A stretch of DNA of 64,000 bases, taken from positions 541,298 to 605,297 of the forward strand of contig JAUICV010000001.1 of assembly GCA_030427725.1 (NCBI GenBank), read 5' to 3'. The position numbers and the translations under genes were made by a program. This DNA is from Chlamydiia bacterium (GTDB lineage: Bacteria; Chlamydiota; Chlamydiia; Chlamydiales; GCA-2402025). Each line of letters begins with the position of its first letter. Positions within the stretch are counted from its first letter, which is position 1. Positions 1 through 9,121 of this stretch are shown here, in pieces. Below the pieces are notes generated by a model. That model was not told the DNA's origin. It did no database searches and worked only from the letters and a program-made list of their open reading frames with translations.

Positions 1-1434
1 ATACATCCAGGCAATAACTGCTATCACGACAATAGGAAGAATGACTGGAGTGATTGAAATAACAGATCCAGTTCCTAAAAGATCTATTAGTCCTACTTGA
101 ATCCAGGAAGAGCCAGACTTACCAAATCTGGAGCCAATTACGTCAATGGCTGCTTTTCCTTTTATTTTTGACTCATGATCTAACGGAATAAAGGCAATTT
201 CTTTCGTCGGATCAAAGAAAGAATATTTAGCAACTTTACTGGATATATTTTGAAACGCGCCAAAAAATACTAAATATGTAAGCGCTTTAGTTCCAAACAG
301 AGATCCTAGAGACTGAGGGAATAGTTTAGAAATTAATACAACTGTTAAAAACAGTACTCCGGTCACGCCGATTATAATAGGTGAGGCTTGGGCACTGAAC
401 CGCCATCCTAAAAATCTAATCATGCCACCACCGATAAATAGGACTGTAAAAAAGGCTACAATTCCAATGGTCATGGTCGTCATGCTAACAAATGCTTGGT
501 AATCACTCGCATTTGGATAGAGCATTTTCAAATGAGCTTTCCAGTTAACTTCTACAAGATTTATGCATAAGCTATAAGCAATGACCATGCAGGCAATGCT
601 TAACATGTACTTTGATGAGAGAATGTGTTTGATACTTGCTGTTAGTGACAGTTTAGTTTTTCCAGATTGCTCTTTGAGTTTTTTTGGAAGTTCAAATCTT
701 TTATCAGTTCTTACAAGTCTATCTAGGTAATAATGAAGTCCCATCATAATAAGCGTACCTAGGATTACATACCCAATCATCCATTGCATTGTAAAAAGGA
801 AATCAATATGTGCAAATTTTCTGGTATAGTATAAAACGAGGGGTCCTGATATAAATGTTGCTAAATCCCCAGCTGCAATCATGATGGTGTAGGTTCTCTT
901 AGCCTCACCGACACTTGTAACTTGATTTGCGCAACCCCAAAACAGTAAAAAAATAGACAGAGTGGCCCACAGTTCGGCTGTGACAAAAAACAAAGATTGT
1001 ATCCAATGTCTATAAATGGAGACCCAATGAGAAAACTGAGCTCCAAATTTATTTAATAAGAAAAGAGAGCTTTTAGTGGGGGTTAGTATTTCTTGATTTG
1101 GATATAAAACGAATCCATACAGCAAGAAAACAACTATAAAAGCAGAGAGTGTTACATAGAATAAAGTTGAGCGTTTAAAAACATTTGAGAGTTTTGCATA
1201 AACAATTGTCGCAATGATTGCGACTGGTAGAACGACCCATCCTTTTAGAACTGGAATAACTTCTGCGCCAGAGCCTTGGGCTGTTACGATTAACGTATCT
1301 TTCATGCACGTTAATATTGCATATACCAGCGATACGAAGAACTTCATTAGTATTAGAGGAAGGATTTTTTTCATTTCATATTTATGAAGTGGCCAAAGCC
1401 TTTCTCGCCAATACCCGAAGCTAACTTGAGTCAT
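1..1434 (-). CDS. ATP/ADP (nucleotide) translocase, Tlc/Npt family, 3' end cut by window edge
   Basis: The reverse strand reads open from the ATG at 1434 to base 1, 478 codons, with no stop, so the C-terminus lies outside the window. The N-terminus MTQVSFGYWRERLWPLHKYE leads into about eleven hydrophobic segments. Near codons 410-440 the pattern FIPLD, then KGKAAIDV and SRFGKSGSS is typical of the Tlc/Npt carriers that chlamydiae, rickettsiae and plastids use to exchange host ATP for ADP or to import other nucleotides. An upstream ATG in the same frame runs straight into a stop (ATG GGT ATA CTT TAA), which supports 1434 as start. Substrate (ATP/ADP exchange or NTP/H+ symport) cannot be told from sequence. 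Divergent from the gene at 1597. Confidence 0.9.
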   Translation of the reverse strand, partial: MTQVSFGYWRERLWPLHKYEMKKILPLILMKFFVSLVYAILTCMKDTLIVTAQGSGAEVIPVLKGWVVLPVAIIATIVYAKLSNVFKRSTLFYVTLSAFIVVFLLYGFVLYPNQEILTPTKSSLFLLNKFGAQFSHWVSIYRHWIQSLFFVTAELWATLSIFLLFWGCANQVTSVGEAKRTYTIMIAAGDLATFISGPLVLYYTRKFAHIDFLFTMQWMIGYVILGTLIMMGLHYYLDRLVRTDKRFELPKKLKEQSGKTKLSLTASIKHILSSKYMLSIACMVIAYSLCINLVEVNWKAHLKMLYPNASDYQAFVSMTTMTIGIVAFFTVLFIGGGMIRFLGWRFSAQASPIIIGVTGVLFLTVVLISKLFPQSLGSLFGTKALTYLVFFGAFQNISSKVAKYSFFDPTKEIAFIPLDHESKIKGKAAIDVIGSRFGKSGSSWIQVGLIDLLGTGSVISITPVILPIVVIAVIAWMY

Positions 1435-1596
1435 TAAAGTATACCCATGAAATTTTCTGAAAAGTATATATGAACAAGGATAACAATTCACTAAAAAAAT
1501 AAGTAAAGAAAAAAGTAAGACTCTCTATAGTAAATTCGTTGCCTTGAAAAAGCATTTTTGATAAGAATACGCAGGAATTTTAAAATTAAGCATACA

Positions 1597-2310
1597 ATGA
1601 AACTATTTCTACCTATTTTATTTATAGTCAGTTGCTATTTACAGCCCTTACTAGAAGCTAAATCAATTATGTTTCAAGTCTTAGTTGCTGAAAAATGGTT
1701 TAATACAACTGAAAAGTATAATGCCAGCGAAAAGCAAGATTTTATTTTAGGGCTACTGTTTCACAATATTGAAGATTCTAAAGATGGTAATAAAATATTT
1801 AATTCCATTGAAGAAGATATTACTTTAGAAAAAATACATGCTGATTCTTCAGCATTTAGCGCTGGATTTTCCTTTTACAGTTTCGTTCAAAATTTAAAGA
1901 AAAAACATGCTATTAGGCACAATGTATATGATCAGATAACTGGAATTGAAAGGGAGTATATGACAAATTTCTTAGAGCTTTTGGAGGATGAGTTTGTTTA
2001 TGATCCAAAAATTTGCGCAAAAGCTGCATCACATTTAAGCATGATATCAATAGGAGAAATTGTCACAGGTATTCCGATAGAAGATATAGCCGTTTGGCAT
2101 GGCAATTTATATAATTATTTAAGTATACGCCCATCAGAAAACTTACACATTATTAAGAATTGGCAACTGTCAGAGGAGAAGCGTCCAATTCTTAAGGCCG
2201 CGCTCATTTACTTGGCAGCAAAAAATCCTATTAGGGTACATTTAGAGGATTTATTGCTTGCTTACGACACAACTTTTGAAATTTTCAAACTAAAACAGCA
2301 ACAAATTTAG
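1597..2310 (+). CDS. Secreted protein, distant Zn-dependent phospholipase C-like (tentative)
   Basis: A 237-residue product from ATG 1597, beginning MKLFLPILFIVSCYLQPLLEA, a clear signal peptide. The frame stays open to a TTG at 1558, giving a longer basic N-region, but neither start has a well-placed ribosome site; AGGA at about 1573 would be 20 bases from 1597. After the signal come AEKW, FILGLLFHNIED and later FSAGFSFYSFVQ. These resemble from memory secreted proteins of intracellular bacteria with an AEKW...F-hGThFPDI layout, but the usual Asp after the Pro position is Asn here and no full metal site was recognised. The function should be treated as unknown. Only 12 bases separate it from the SpeD-like gene, so the two probably form an operon. 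Confidence 0.75.
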   Translation: MKLFLPILFIVSCYLQPLLEAKSIMFQVLVAEKWFNTTEKYNASEKQDFILGLLFHNIEDSKDGNKIFNSIEEDITLEKIHADSSAFSAGFSFYSFVQNLKKKHAIRHNVYDQITGIEREYMTNFLELLEDEFVYDPKICAKAASHLSMISIGEIVTGIPIEDIAVWHGNLYNYLSIRPSENLHIIKNWQLSEEKRPILKAALIYLAAKNPIRVHLEDLLLAYDTTFEIFKLKQQQI

Positions 2311-2322
2311 GGAGTACAGAAT

Positions 2323-2703
2323 TTGGAACAGTACTGGGGTTATCATTTACTATTAGACATTAGAGGTTGTAATAGAGAATCTATCAAAAATAAAGCTGTA
2401 TTAACAAGCTTTGTTAAAGAGCTTGTAGAAAAAATAGAAATGAAAGCTTACGGCGAGCCAATTTTAGAGCATTTTGCAACACATAATCCACTTGCAGCAG
2501 GATATTCGCTTTTACAGCTTATCGAAACTAGTTCTATTACAGGACACTTTGTTGATGCGAATGGTGATGCATATATAGATATCTTTTCTTGTAAAACATT
2601 TGATGAAAAAACAGCTATTGACGTTATAGAAAAATACTTCTCTCCAGAGGAGGTTTCTTTCAAATTTTTACAAAGATCTGCGAGACATCCAGCTTTAACT
2701 TAA
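2323..2703 (+). CDS. Diverged S-adenosylmethionine decarboxylase (SpeD)-family protein
   Basis: 126 residues with a TTG start at 2323, preceded at 8 bases by GGGAG that overlaps the stop of the gene upstream. The core GYSLLQLIETSSITGHF (residues 60-76) followed by AYIDIFSC (83-90) aligns with the AdoMetDC proenzyme core, but the self-cleavage pair Glu-Ser followed by His is replaced by Glu-Thr-Ser-Ser, and the catalytic His and Cys positions may be kept as His75 and Cys90. Serine 70 or 71, or Thr69, would have to form the pyruvoyl group if the protein is processed at all. Known SpeD homologues of this altered kind are not all AdoMet decarboxylases; some are pyruvoyl-dependent ornithine or arginine decarboxylases. 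No signal peptide, unlike the canonical copy at 10555. The 3' end overlaps the convergent gene by 4 bases. Confidence 0.85.
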   Translation: MEQYWGYHLLLDIRGCNRESIKNKAVLTSFVKELVEKIEMKAYGEPILEHFATHNPLAAGYSLLQLIETSSITGHFVDANGDAYIDIFSCKTFDEKTAIDVIEKYFSPEEVSFKFLQRSARHPALT

Positions 2704-3257
2704 TGAAGATTTTCTAAAGCTTGTAGGTAAGATTCTTTCTCTTCTTCTGTAAAGAAAGAATCTTTTTGTTTTAGGCAAATAATGCAAAAATCAGATCCTG
2801 TTTTGATGGCCCGAAATAGTTCGTGACTTTTCTTTTGATATCCAAGATCTAAAGTTTTTTTCTCGAAATAAATATCATCTTTGTTTTCGACGCTAATTAA
2901 TTTCCAAATAGAGTAAGACTTGTTTCTTTTGTCTATTTGTCTCAGAGTTTTCATCAATTCGATAGAAGATTTAAATTCATTTTTTTGAGACAAAATGTCA
3001 TTAAAGGTCCAAAATGACTGAAAATATTTTTTCGTTTCTGGCTTTTTGAGAGATCCTTTTTGTATGAATAAATTCATACAATCAGATAGCTCATAAACAG
3101 TTGTTTCAATAGCGTTAGAATCAAAATAGTGCTTAATAGGATCTTGCAGGTTATAAGCCCTATCCTTTAGCCTGAGCTCAGTAAAATTGGTCCAACAAAA
3201 AGCTGGTCCTAAGAAAAACATGATAGAAATAATAAATAATGCACTAAATTTTTTCAT
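2700..3257 (-). CDS. Secreted hypothetical protein
   Basis: 185 residues starting MKKFSALFIISIMFFLGPAFC, a strong signal peptide; the Cys could be lipidated, but the preceding residues (PAF) are not a good lipobox, so a soluble exported protein is more likely. The mature part is charged, mostly helical in appearance, with Lys-rich stretches and three further cysteines (FCIICLK near residues 157-163). I recognise no family. Its stop overlaps by 4 bases the stop of the convergent SpeD-like gene. Confidence 0.7.
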   Translation of the reverse strand: MKKFSALFIISIMFFLGPAFCWTNFTELRLKDRAYNLQDPIKHYFDSNAIETTVYELSDCMNLFIQKGSLKKPETKKYFQSFWTFNDILSQKNEFKSSIELMKTLRQIDKRNKSYSIWKLISVENKDDIYFEKKTLDLGYQKKSHELFRAIKTGSDFCIICLKQKDSFFTEEEKESYLQALENLH

Positions 3258-3329
3258 AAACTAACTTATTTTAACAAAGATTATATAAAACTATTCGATA
3301 GATTGAAATTATAAAGGTATTTTTAATTT

Positions 3330-4277
3330 TTGGAACCACTGATAATAAAACCTAAAAAATTACAATTAGGTGATAAAATAGCCTTAGCAGCTATCACAAG
3401 GCCTACTGATCAAGAAATACTTGAAAAATCGTCTCAGTACATTGAAAAACAAGGGTTTAAAGTTGTATTTCCAAAGAATAAAGCAGAAAAATATGGTTAT
3501 TTAGCAGGATCAGATAAAACTAGAGCGACAGCCTTCATGGAACTGGTATCAGATCCTTATATAAAAATTATTTGGGCATTGGGAGGAGGTTATGGGACGA
3601 CTAGAATACTTGATCTACTTGATTTCGGTATGATTCGGAGTAATCCCAAAATATTTATAGGTTATAGCGATATAACAGCACTTCACGCTTCACTGAACTC
3701 TATTTCACATATCACAAGTGTGCTAGGCCCTACAATTGGCGATGTGTTTGGTCTTAGAAAAAAATCTTCTGGTATGTCCATCATGAATAATTGTTTGGAT
3801 GTCTTACTTTCAAATACATTGCCCATATTGGATTTAAGTAGCTTTACATCATTTAAGGTTATAAAACCGGGACAGGCAACAGGCAGGCTTGTTGGTGGGA
3901 ATTTAGCGCTTATAACATCTCTTCTAGCTACACCATACGCGCTCGACTTGAGGGGGAAAATATTGTTAATTGAAGACATTAACGAAGCCCCATATAAAAT
4001 AGATCGGATGCTAAATCAATTAAAGCTTGCAGGCGAGCTTTCAAAACTAAAAGGTCTTATTCTAGCTTCTTTTAACAACTGTGATAGAAAGGACCAGAAC
4101 TCATTAAGTCTAGAAGAGGTATTTTTGGATTATTTCAAGAATGCTTCCTATCCAGTTATCTCAGGTTTTCCATCGGGTCATATGGAATACATGCAAACTT
4201 TTCCATTAAATTGTGAAGTCGAACTAGATACCTTTTCTGGAAAGTTTCGTTATTTAGAAACGTACTTCCAAAACTAG
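3330..4277 (+). CDS. LD-carboxypeptidase / MccF-type peptidase, family S66
   Basis: 315 residues from a TTG at 3330 with AAAGGT about 12 bases upstream. The layout is that of S66 serine peptidases (LdcA, MccF): an N-terminal half with LQLGDKIALAA and WALGGGYGTTRILD, the nucleophile in IGYSDITALH (Ser near residue 112), then LLIEDINEAPYKIDRML with the catalytic Glu, and SGHMEYMQTFPL with the catalytic His near the C-terminus. Members trim the terminal D-Ala from muropeptide tetrapeptides in peptidoglycan recycling; MccF relatives cleave microcin-type acyl adenylates. No signal peptide, so it acts in the cytoplasm. It fits the reduced chlamydial peptidoglycan metabolism. Confidence 0.9.
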   Translation: MEPLIIKPKKLQLGDKIALAAITRPTDQEILEKSSQYIEKQGFKVVFPKNKAEKYGYLAGSDKTRATAFMELVSDPYIKIIWALGGGYGTTRILDLLDFGMIRSNPKIFIGYSDITALHASLNSISHITSVLGPTIGDVFGLRKKSSGMSIMNNCLDVLLSNTLPILDLSSFTSFKVIKPGQATGRLVGGNLALITSLLATPYALDLRGKILLIEDINEAPYKIDRMLNQLKLAGELSKLKGLILASFNNCDRKDQNSLSLEEVFLDYFKNASYPVISGFPSGHMEYMQTFPLNCEVELDTFSGKFRYLETYFQN

Positions 4278-4529
4278 AGTTTCATTATAACTATTTAAAT
4301 TTAAAGAATTTACTCTCGTTATGACGAGTAATGCTTACTAATAGTTAGAGATGAAAAAAAATGAACGATAAAACTAAATTAGTTCAATTGATGTATACGT
4401 TCGTATAAAAAAGTGTATTACAAAAAAATAGAATATTTAAAATGAATACAGAGTAAATGCTTGTCTTTTTATTAACAAGTTTATAGTGTGAAATTAACCG
4501 TATATAAACTCAACATGGGAGCATATACT

Positions 4530-5324
4530 ATGCCGACAAAATCGGAAAATACGGAGAATCTGACAAGACAGATTATCAATATTATTGCTTATGTGGCATT
4601 TGTTGTTATTTCTGCTTGTGCTGTCTCTGTTCCGTTTAACAAAAACTATTTAATGGACGTTGTCTCTAGATACAACCCAGACTTTATGGCTTCTGGCTAT
4701 GTTTGGTACATCTTTGGACTAGTAGCATATGTCTTTTTTCTTTGCTTTGTATTATATCAAGCATGTTCTAAAAGACGTCATGATAAGGGCTTGCGCTCTT
4801 TAGATATTCCTTTTTGGATTCTAATTATAATGTCCATTGTATGGACTTTTGGATTTTTCTATGACCTTCAGTGGTTAGCTTTCTGCGCTGTATTAATTAA
4901 GGCGGTAGCAGTTTTCTATATCTATATCACTCAAGGGATTGGAAAAACTAAAGTCTCTAAAAAACATTATTTATGTGTACATTTCCCATTTAGCATTGTA
5001 GCTGCTGCTACTATGTTTTCTGTGATTTCTACAGTTGCAATGTTTTGTATCCGTTATAACCTAATTTGGTGGGGAATCGGAGAAACAGCTTGGACAGTTG
5101 TTGCTATGCTTGTTTATGCATTTTTCGTGTCATATTTCATGATCAGCAGAACTGACATTGCCTTTGGATGTACATCTATTTGGCTAGCTTCAGGAATCGT
5201 CGTTTATCAGAACGGCCACAATCCAATTGTGACATATTCTGCGCTAGTGTTAACTCTATACTTTGCAGTTATTACTTTTGCTTCAGCTTTTCACAAGCCA
5301 AGAAAAGCTTCATCTGGCAAATAA
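4530..5324 (+). CDS. Eight-helix membrane protein, Trp-rich, TspO-like in appearance
   Basis: 264 residues. The frame opens at GTG 4488 and has ATGs at 4515 and 4530; I chose 4530 because GGGAG at 4517-4521 lies 8 bases before it. About eight transmembrane segments are visible, many with aromatic pairs such as YVWYIFG, WTFGFFYD and WWGIGETAWTV, which recall tryptophan-rich sensory proteins (TspO/MBR), though the protein is longer than that family (about 160 residues). The C-terminus is basic (HKPRKASSGK). Ligand and role unknown. It ends just before a strong bidirectional terminator. Confidence 0.75.
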   Translation: MPTKSENTENLTRQIINIIAYVAFVVISACAVSVPFNKNYLMDVVSRYNPDFMASGYVWYIFGLVAYVFFLCFVLYQACSKRRHDKGLRSLDIPFWILIIMSIVWTFGFFYDLQWLAFCAVLIKAVAVFYIYITQGIGKTKVSKKHYLCVHFPFSIVAAATMFSVISTVAMFCIRYNLIWWGIGETAWTVVAMLVYAFFVSYFMISRTDIAFGCTSIWLASGIVVYQNGHNPIVTYSALVLTLYFAVITFASAFHKPRKASSGK

Positions 5325-5360
5325 GTGATAATAGCAAACTCAAGTTAGAGTTTATATCCG

Positions 5361-5394
5361 AAAGCTGCACTTTTCTTAAGTGCAGCTTTTTTTT
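5361..5394. terminator. Bidirectional rho-independent terminator
   Basis: AAAGCTGCACTT and AAGTGCAGCTTT form a perfect 12-bp stem around a 5-base loop, with a T-run on the right and an A-rich start on the left. It sits between two convergent genes and can serve both strands. Confidence 0.9.
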
Positions 5395-5398
5395 ACGC

Positions 5399-6373
5399 TC
5401 AATACAATAAATAAAAAGAGATATTTCCCATAGCCTGGGCATCAATATTTTGACCTATAACAGTAAAAGCTCCACCAATTATAAGCCCGCAACGCTCAGA
5501 GAAATTATATTCCAAGCATGGAGCTATAAAGATAAGATTGGTTGCCTGAGAGCTAATAAGTGGATCCAATGTTTCATTTAGGTCATCTAAATGTGATGTA
5601 AACGAGGTTGGGCACCTGTATTCGTATTCTAAATCGATTCCAAAAACCCAATGTCTAGTTATGCTATACTCAGCTGTTATTCCAAAGTTGATTTGATAAC
5701 GGTGTCCTATTTTCCCCCTTGTTCTTGAAATAGGCCCATAGGCACTTGTTCCTTGAATTTCCACTGGGGTTGAATAATCTAAACCTATACTGGTATTAAT
5801 AAAGACTGGATGGTCTTTGATTCCATATAAAACTTTTGTTAGTTCAAATAACAAAGTAGAGGTGTAACTTCCTGTACCGCTCGCATCATTACCTTTAAAG
5901 TGTGCATTGAGATGATCATAACGTCCAGTTGGAAAGGTTTCCTGAAGTTCTACGCGGATATTGGGATGATTTATATTTTCAGACTGCCAGAGAAACTGAA
6001 ATCCAAGTCCAACTGTTGTATCTCCAAAATGAGACGATGTTTTGCTCTCATAAAAGGTCGACTGAGTTCTCAATTGGATTTCTAATTCAATATATTTAGT
6101 GATTCCTATGTTAGATAAAATTGAAGTTTGACCTTGTAAATACTCAACTCCTGAGCCTCTAGACCATCTATTGTCGTATTCTCCATAACTCCACACAAAT
6201 TGATAAAAGGGTTGAATCAATGCTTCTCCAGGTTCTTGGTTTAATGGAGATGGTTCGTAAATAGTTCCCCCATAAATTGGAACAAAAGGGGATGGTGGGG
6301 TCTGTAGAGTCTCGGCTTGTAGACACGCAAAGCTAAATGCTGTGATAGATAAGGTAGTTATTCGGAAAAACAT
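5399..6373 (-). CDS. Outer-membrane beta-barrel protein (copy 1 of a tandem pair)
   Basis: 324 residues with a signal peptide (MFFRITTLSITAFSFACLQA). The mature part alternates polar and hydrophobic residues in short strands rich in aromatic residues and Gly and ends in an aromatic strand (ISFYLLY), as outer-membrane barrels do. The motif FPTGRYDHL...GNDASGTGSYTS is nearly repeated in the next gene (FPTGTFENL...GNDATGKGSYTS). The pattern is like the transporter/MetA-pathway porin-like family (PF13557). Probable general porin or lipid/solute channel; no substrate can be inferred. It lies 16 bases downstream of its paralogue on the same strand, so co-transcription is likely. Confidence 0.85.
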   Translation of the reverse strand: MFFRITTLSITAFSFACLQAETLQTPPSPFVPIYGGTIYEPSPLNQEPGEALIQPFYQFVWSYGEYDNRWSRGSGVEYLQGQTSILSNIGITKYIELEIQLRTQSTFYESKTSSHFGDTTVGLGFQFLWQSENINHPNIRVELQETFPTGRYDHLNAHFKGNDASGTGSYTSTLLFELTKVLYGIKDHPVFINTSIGLDYSTPVEIQGTSAYGPISRTRGKIGHRYQINFGITAEYSITRHWVFGIDLEYEYRCPTSFTSHLDDLNETLDPLISSQATNLIFIAPCLEYNFSERCGLIIGGAFTVIGQNIDAQAMGNISFYLLY

Positions 6374-6389
6374 AAAGTAGAAATTTTTT

Positions 6390-7394
6390 TTAAAATACGT
6401 AAGTTAGGGATACAATACCTTCTGCTATTGCATCAATGTTTTTTCCTGCAAAAGAAAATGAACCTCCAAAAATCAATCCTAGATTTTGCTTAAAATTGTA
6501 TTCTATACAGGGAGTGAATGAAAGCCTGCTTGTATTATTAGTAGCAACTTTTGGAGTTGGTAGGTTGGTAAAATTTGTAAAATGAGTTGAAAAACTTTGT
6601 AAATATCTTAAATCAAAGCCAAAAACCCAGTTTTGGGTGATACTAAGCTCCGAAGAAATAGTCAGAGAACAACCCCAAATAGGCCCAAGCTTCCCTTTTG
6701 TTAAAGGATCGGACCCATATGCGCTCACGCCTCTAATAGACACAGGTGTTGAATAACTTAGTTCGATATTAGCATTAAAATACAGAGGATGGCAGGGGAT
6801 AAAATATAAGATTTTACTAACATCTAAAGTGGCTGAACTGGTGTAAGAGCCTTTTCCTGTGGCATCATTACCTAAAAAGTGAGGGTCTAAATTTTCAAAA
6901 GTCCCAGTTGGAAAGGTTTCTGCAAGCACTAATCGGAGATTTGGCTGAAACTCTCCTTTTTTATCCCAAAGGAGTTGAATACCAAGACCTAACTGATAAT
7001 CTGAAAAATGAGATGAGGTTTTTCCCTTAAAGAATGTAGATTGCGTTTGAATTATTGTTTCAAGCTGAACGTGTTTCGTAATACCAATTTGTAATAGTAT
7101 ATTTGAAATGGTTTGAGAAAAATTACTGATCGATTTTAGAGACCAATTATTTTGATATTCTCCATAACTTGTCGAATAAAAAAAGTAGGGTTGAAAGTTT
7201 ACATCACCTGGATCTTGGTTTGTTGATGAGGGCTCTAGCATTGTTCCTGCAAACCAAGGAGTGAAGTCACAAGAGGTTTCGTTTTCTATTGTATGGGGTT
7301 TTAACGATGATTTTCCCCAAGGAGCACCAAAGGTTTTTAAGCTCAAGAGACTAAAAAGGCAAAAAAATAGGGGAATTAGTGTTTGTTTCTTCAT
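6390..7394 (-). CDS. Outer-membrane beta-barrel protein (copy 2 of a tandem pair)
   Basis: 334 residues from ATG 7394 (MKKQTLIPLFFCLFSLLSLK, a signal peptide). A longer frame reaches 7511, but it would run into the divergent MFS gene and puts the signal peptide internally, so 7394 is preferred. It shares with the downstream copy the order: start of barrel FAGTMLEPSSTNQDPGD, SYGEYQNNWS, FPTG, GNDATGKGSY, YSTPVSIRGVSAYG, QNWVFGFDL and a C-terminal aromatic strand. Identity is clear by eye but far from complete, so the duplication is old. Likely an outer-membrane channel. Confidence 0.85.
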   Translation of the reverse strand: MKKQTLIPLFFCLFSLLSLKTFGAPWGKSSLKPHTIENETSCDFTPWFAGTMLEPSSTNQDPGDVNFQPYFFYSTSYGEYQNNWSLKSISNFSQTISNILLQIGITKHVQLETIIQTQSTFFKGKTSSHFSDYQLGLGIQLLWDKKGEFQPNLRLVLAETFPTGTFENLDPHFLGNDATGKGSYTSSATLDVSKILYFIPCHPLYFNANIELSYSTPVSIRGVSAYGSDPLTKGKLGPIWGCSLTISSELSITQNWVFGFDLRYLQSFSTHFTNFTNLPTPKVATNNTSRLSFTPCIEYNFKQNLGLIFGGSFSFAGKNIDAIAEGIVSLTYVF

Positions 7395-7452
7395 CAAATG
7401 CAAAACGGTTTTTTTGTTTACGGTAGGTAGATGAGTTGCTATATAAATAATT

Positions 7453-8733
7453 ATGGAAATAAAAGAAAAACAAAAACTGTATGCGTGGGTAGTTTGGCTT
7501 TTTGGAGCCATCTTTCTTTTTTATAAATACGCGATTGAAGTTAGCCCAAGTGTTATGACTCAGGCTCTCATGTCAACATTTGAGATTGATGGGACTAAAC
7601 TTGGGAATTTAGCCGCAAGCTATTTCTATGCTTACCTGCTGATGCAAATCCCTGCAGGGCTTCTTATTGATAAATACGGTCCGAAAAAAGTGTCTGCTTT
7701 AGCGATTTTGATGTGTGGTGTAGGTTCTATACTTTTTAGTTTCACCGATAGTTTTTTTCTAGCCTGTTTGGGTAGGTTTTTAACAGGTCTTGGCGCTGCT
7801 TTTTCAGCAATCAATTGCTTGAAACTTACAGCGAATTGGTTTTCTTTTAGACGTTTTGCGTTTATGGCAGGTCTTATGATGACAGTTGGCATGCTAGGAG
7901 CTGTCGGAGGACAGGCTCCTTTGGCTTACTTTATCAATTCTGTAGGTTGGAGAGCTGCTATGGCTTATATTGGTTATTTTGGAATAGCCTTAGCTGTCAT
8001 TTTCTTTTTTGTTGTCAAAGATAAACCCGAAAACCAATTAGATCAGCATATCGTACCCAGTTTAAAAGAAATATCTCAAGGCTTAGGAGGTTTGTTTAAA
8101 AGGGCTCAACCGTGGCTACTGTCAATTTTTAGTGGACTGGCCTTTGCTCCTGTTTCTGTTTTTGGAGGGCTTTGGGGTGTTTCGTTTTTAATGGAATATT
8201 CTAGCTTATCACATATTGAGGCGGCTCATGTTGTTTCTTATATTTTTATTGGATTTGCAGTAGGAGCTCCTTTAATGGGGTATCTTTCTGATCTTTTAAA
8301 ATCTAGAAAAAAATTGATGGTTTTAGGACCATTTATAGCCTTAATATTTATCTCTGTTATTTTGTTTATAGAGATTCGATCGCTATTTTGGCTTAGTTCG
8401 TTGTTGTTTTGCTTTGGTTTTTCTATCAGCTCCTTTTTACTCTCTTTTACAATGATTCGAGAAATAACGGCTCCGATTTTAGCTGCAACAGCTATTGGTT
8501 TTATGAATTCTTTTGATGCGCTTATAGGCGCTGTATCAGACCCTTTAACAGGGAGTATACTGGATTTTTTCTGGAAGGGGCAGTTAAGAAATGGTGCAAG
8601 AGTCTTTTCAATAGGAGCTTATCAAATTTCACTTTCCACTCTCCCTATTTTTTTAATCATAAGCCTAGTTGTGGCTTATTTTATAAAAGACACTTACTTT
8701 TCTGAGAAAGAGTATCCAAACACCTTACCTTAA
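7453..8733 (+). CDS. MFS transporter
   Basis: 426 residues with twelve membrane segments. The loop 2-3 signature is visible as GLLIDKYGPKKV, and a half-repeat GYLSDLLKSRKKL is in the second half, which marks the major facilitator superfamily. The start region KYAIEVSPSVMTQALMSTFEID and the AYFYAYLLMQIPAGL pattern resemble the organic-anion or sugar-phosphate branch found in intracellular Gammaproteobacteria and chlamydiae. Substrate not determinable. Divergent from the barrel gene with only 58 bases between starts; the ribosome site is weak. The last 9 bases overlap the convergent gene at 8725. Confidence 0.9.
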   Translation: MEIKEKQKLYAWVVWLFGAIFLFYKYAIEVSPSVMTQALMSTFEIDGTKLGNLAASYFYAYLLMQIPAGLLIDKYGPKKVSALAILMCGVGSILFSFTDSFFLACLGRFLTGLGAAFSAINCLKLTANWFSFRRFAFMAGLMMTVGMLGAVGGQAPLAYFINSVGWRAAMAYIGYFGIALAVIFFFVVKDKPENQLDQHIVPSLKEISQGLGGLFKRAQPWLLSIFSGLAFAPVSVFGGLWGVSFLMEYSSLSHIEAAHVVSYIFIGFAVGAPLMGYLSDLLKSRKKLMVLGPFIALIFISVILFIEIRSLFWLSSLLFCFGFSISSFLLSFTMIREITAPILAATAIGFMNSFDALIGAVSDPLTGSILDFFWKGQLRNGARVFSIGAYQISLSTLPIFLIISLVVAYFIKDTYFSEKEYPNTLP

Positions 8734-9075
8734 AAGCCTCAAGTGTTCCGCATAAGTTTGAATAGTATCTTCAAAGATTTTTTGGATTTTATTTTGATAA
8801 GATTGCATATGCCGCTCAGAACTTGAGATGCAATAGGGCAAAAATCTGTATGGGAATAGTCTTAAGGTTTCTTTAATTCCAGAAGGAGAGTGGTATTGGA
8901 TGAAAATACGTTCTTTGTTAGGGTCTGCTAAATGACCGTCTTTAGCTAATTGCAAAAGATTAACTACTGTTTGATTTTCAACCTGTAGTAGTTTCATTTT
9001 GTCAGCTTCGATTTCTACGAAAGCTTTGAATATGTTTGCATTGTGCTCTATGACAACACTTAAGTTATCCGTCAT
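8725..9075 (-). CDS. Small hypothetical protein
   Basis: 116 residues, start supported by GGAGG 6-7 bases upstream. Charged and probably all-helical, no signal peptide or membrane segment. It ends with TYAEHLRLLR, which echoes RYAETLRLQP in the protein encoded just upstream, and both have a run of helices of similar size; they may be diverged tandem duplicates. Size and context would allow a chaperone or adaptor, but nothing in the sequence shows this. Function unknown. Confidence 0.65.
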   Translation of the reverse strand: MTDNLSVVIEHNANIFKAFVEIEADKMKLLQVENQTVVNLLQLAKDGHLADPNKERIFIQYHSPSGIKETLRLFPYRFLPYCISSSERHMQSYQNKIQKIFEDTIQTYAEHLRLLR

Positions 9076-9121
9076 AGCAACCTCCGATTAGGCAATTTAT
9101 TACATTAAACCCTTCAAAAAC

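Noticed and set aside
6390..7511. Extended start of the second barrel gene at 7511
   Set aside because: It would overlap the divergent MFS gene and put the signal peptide inside the protein; start 7394 fits better.
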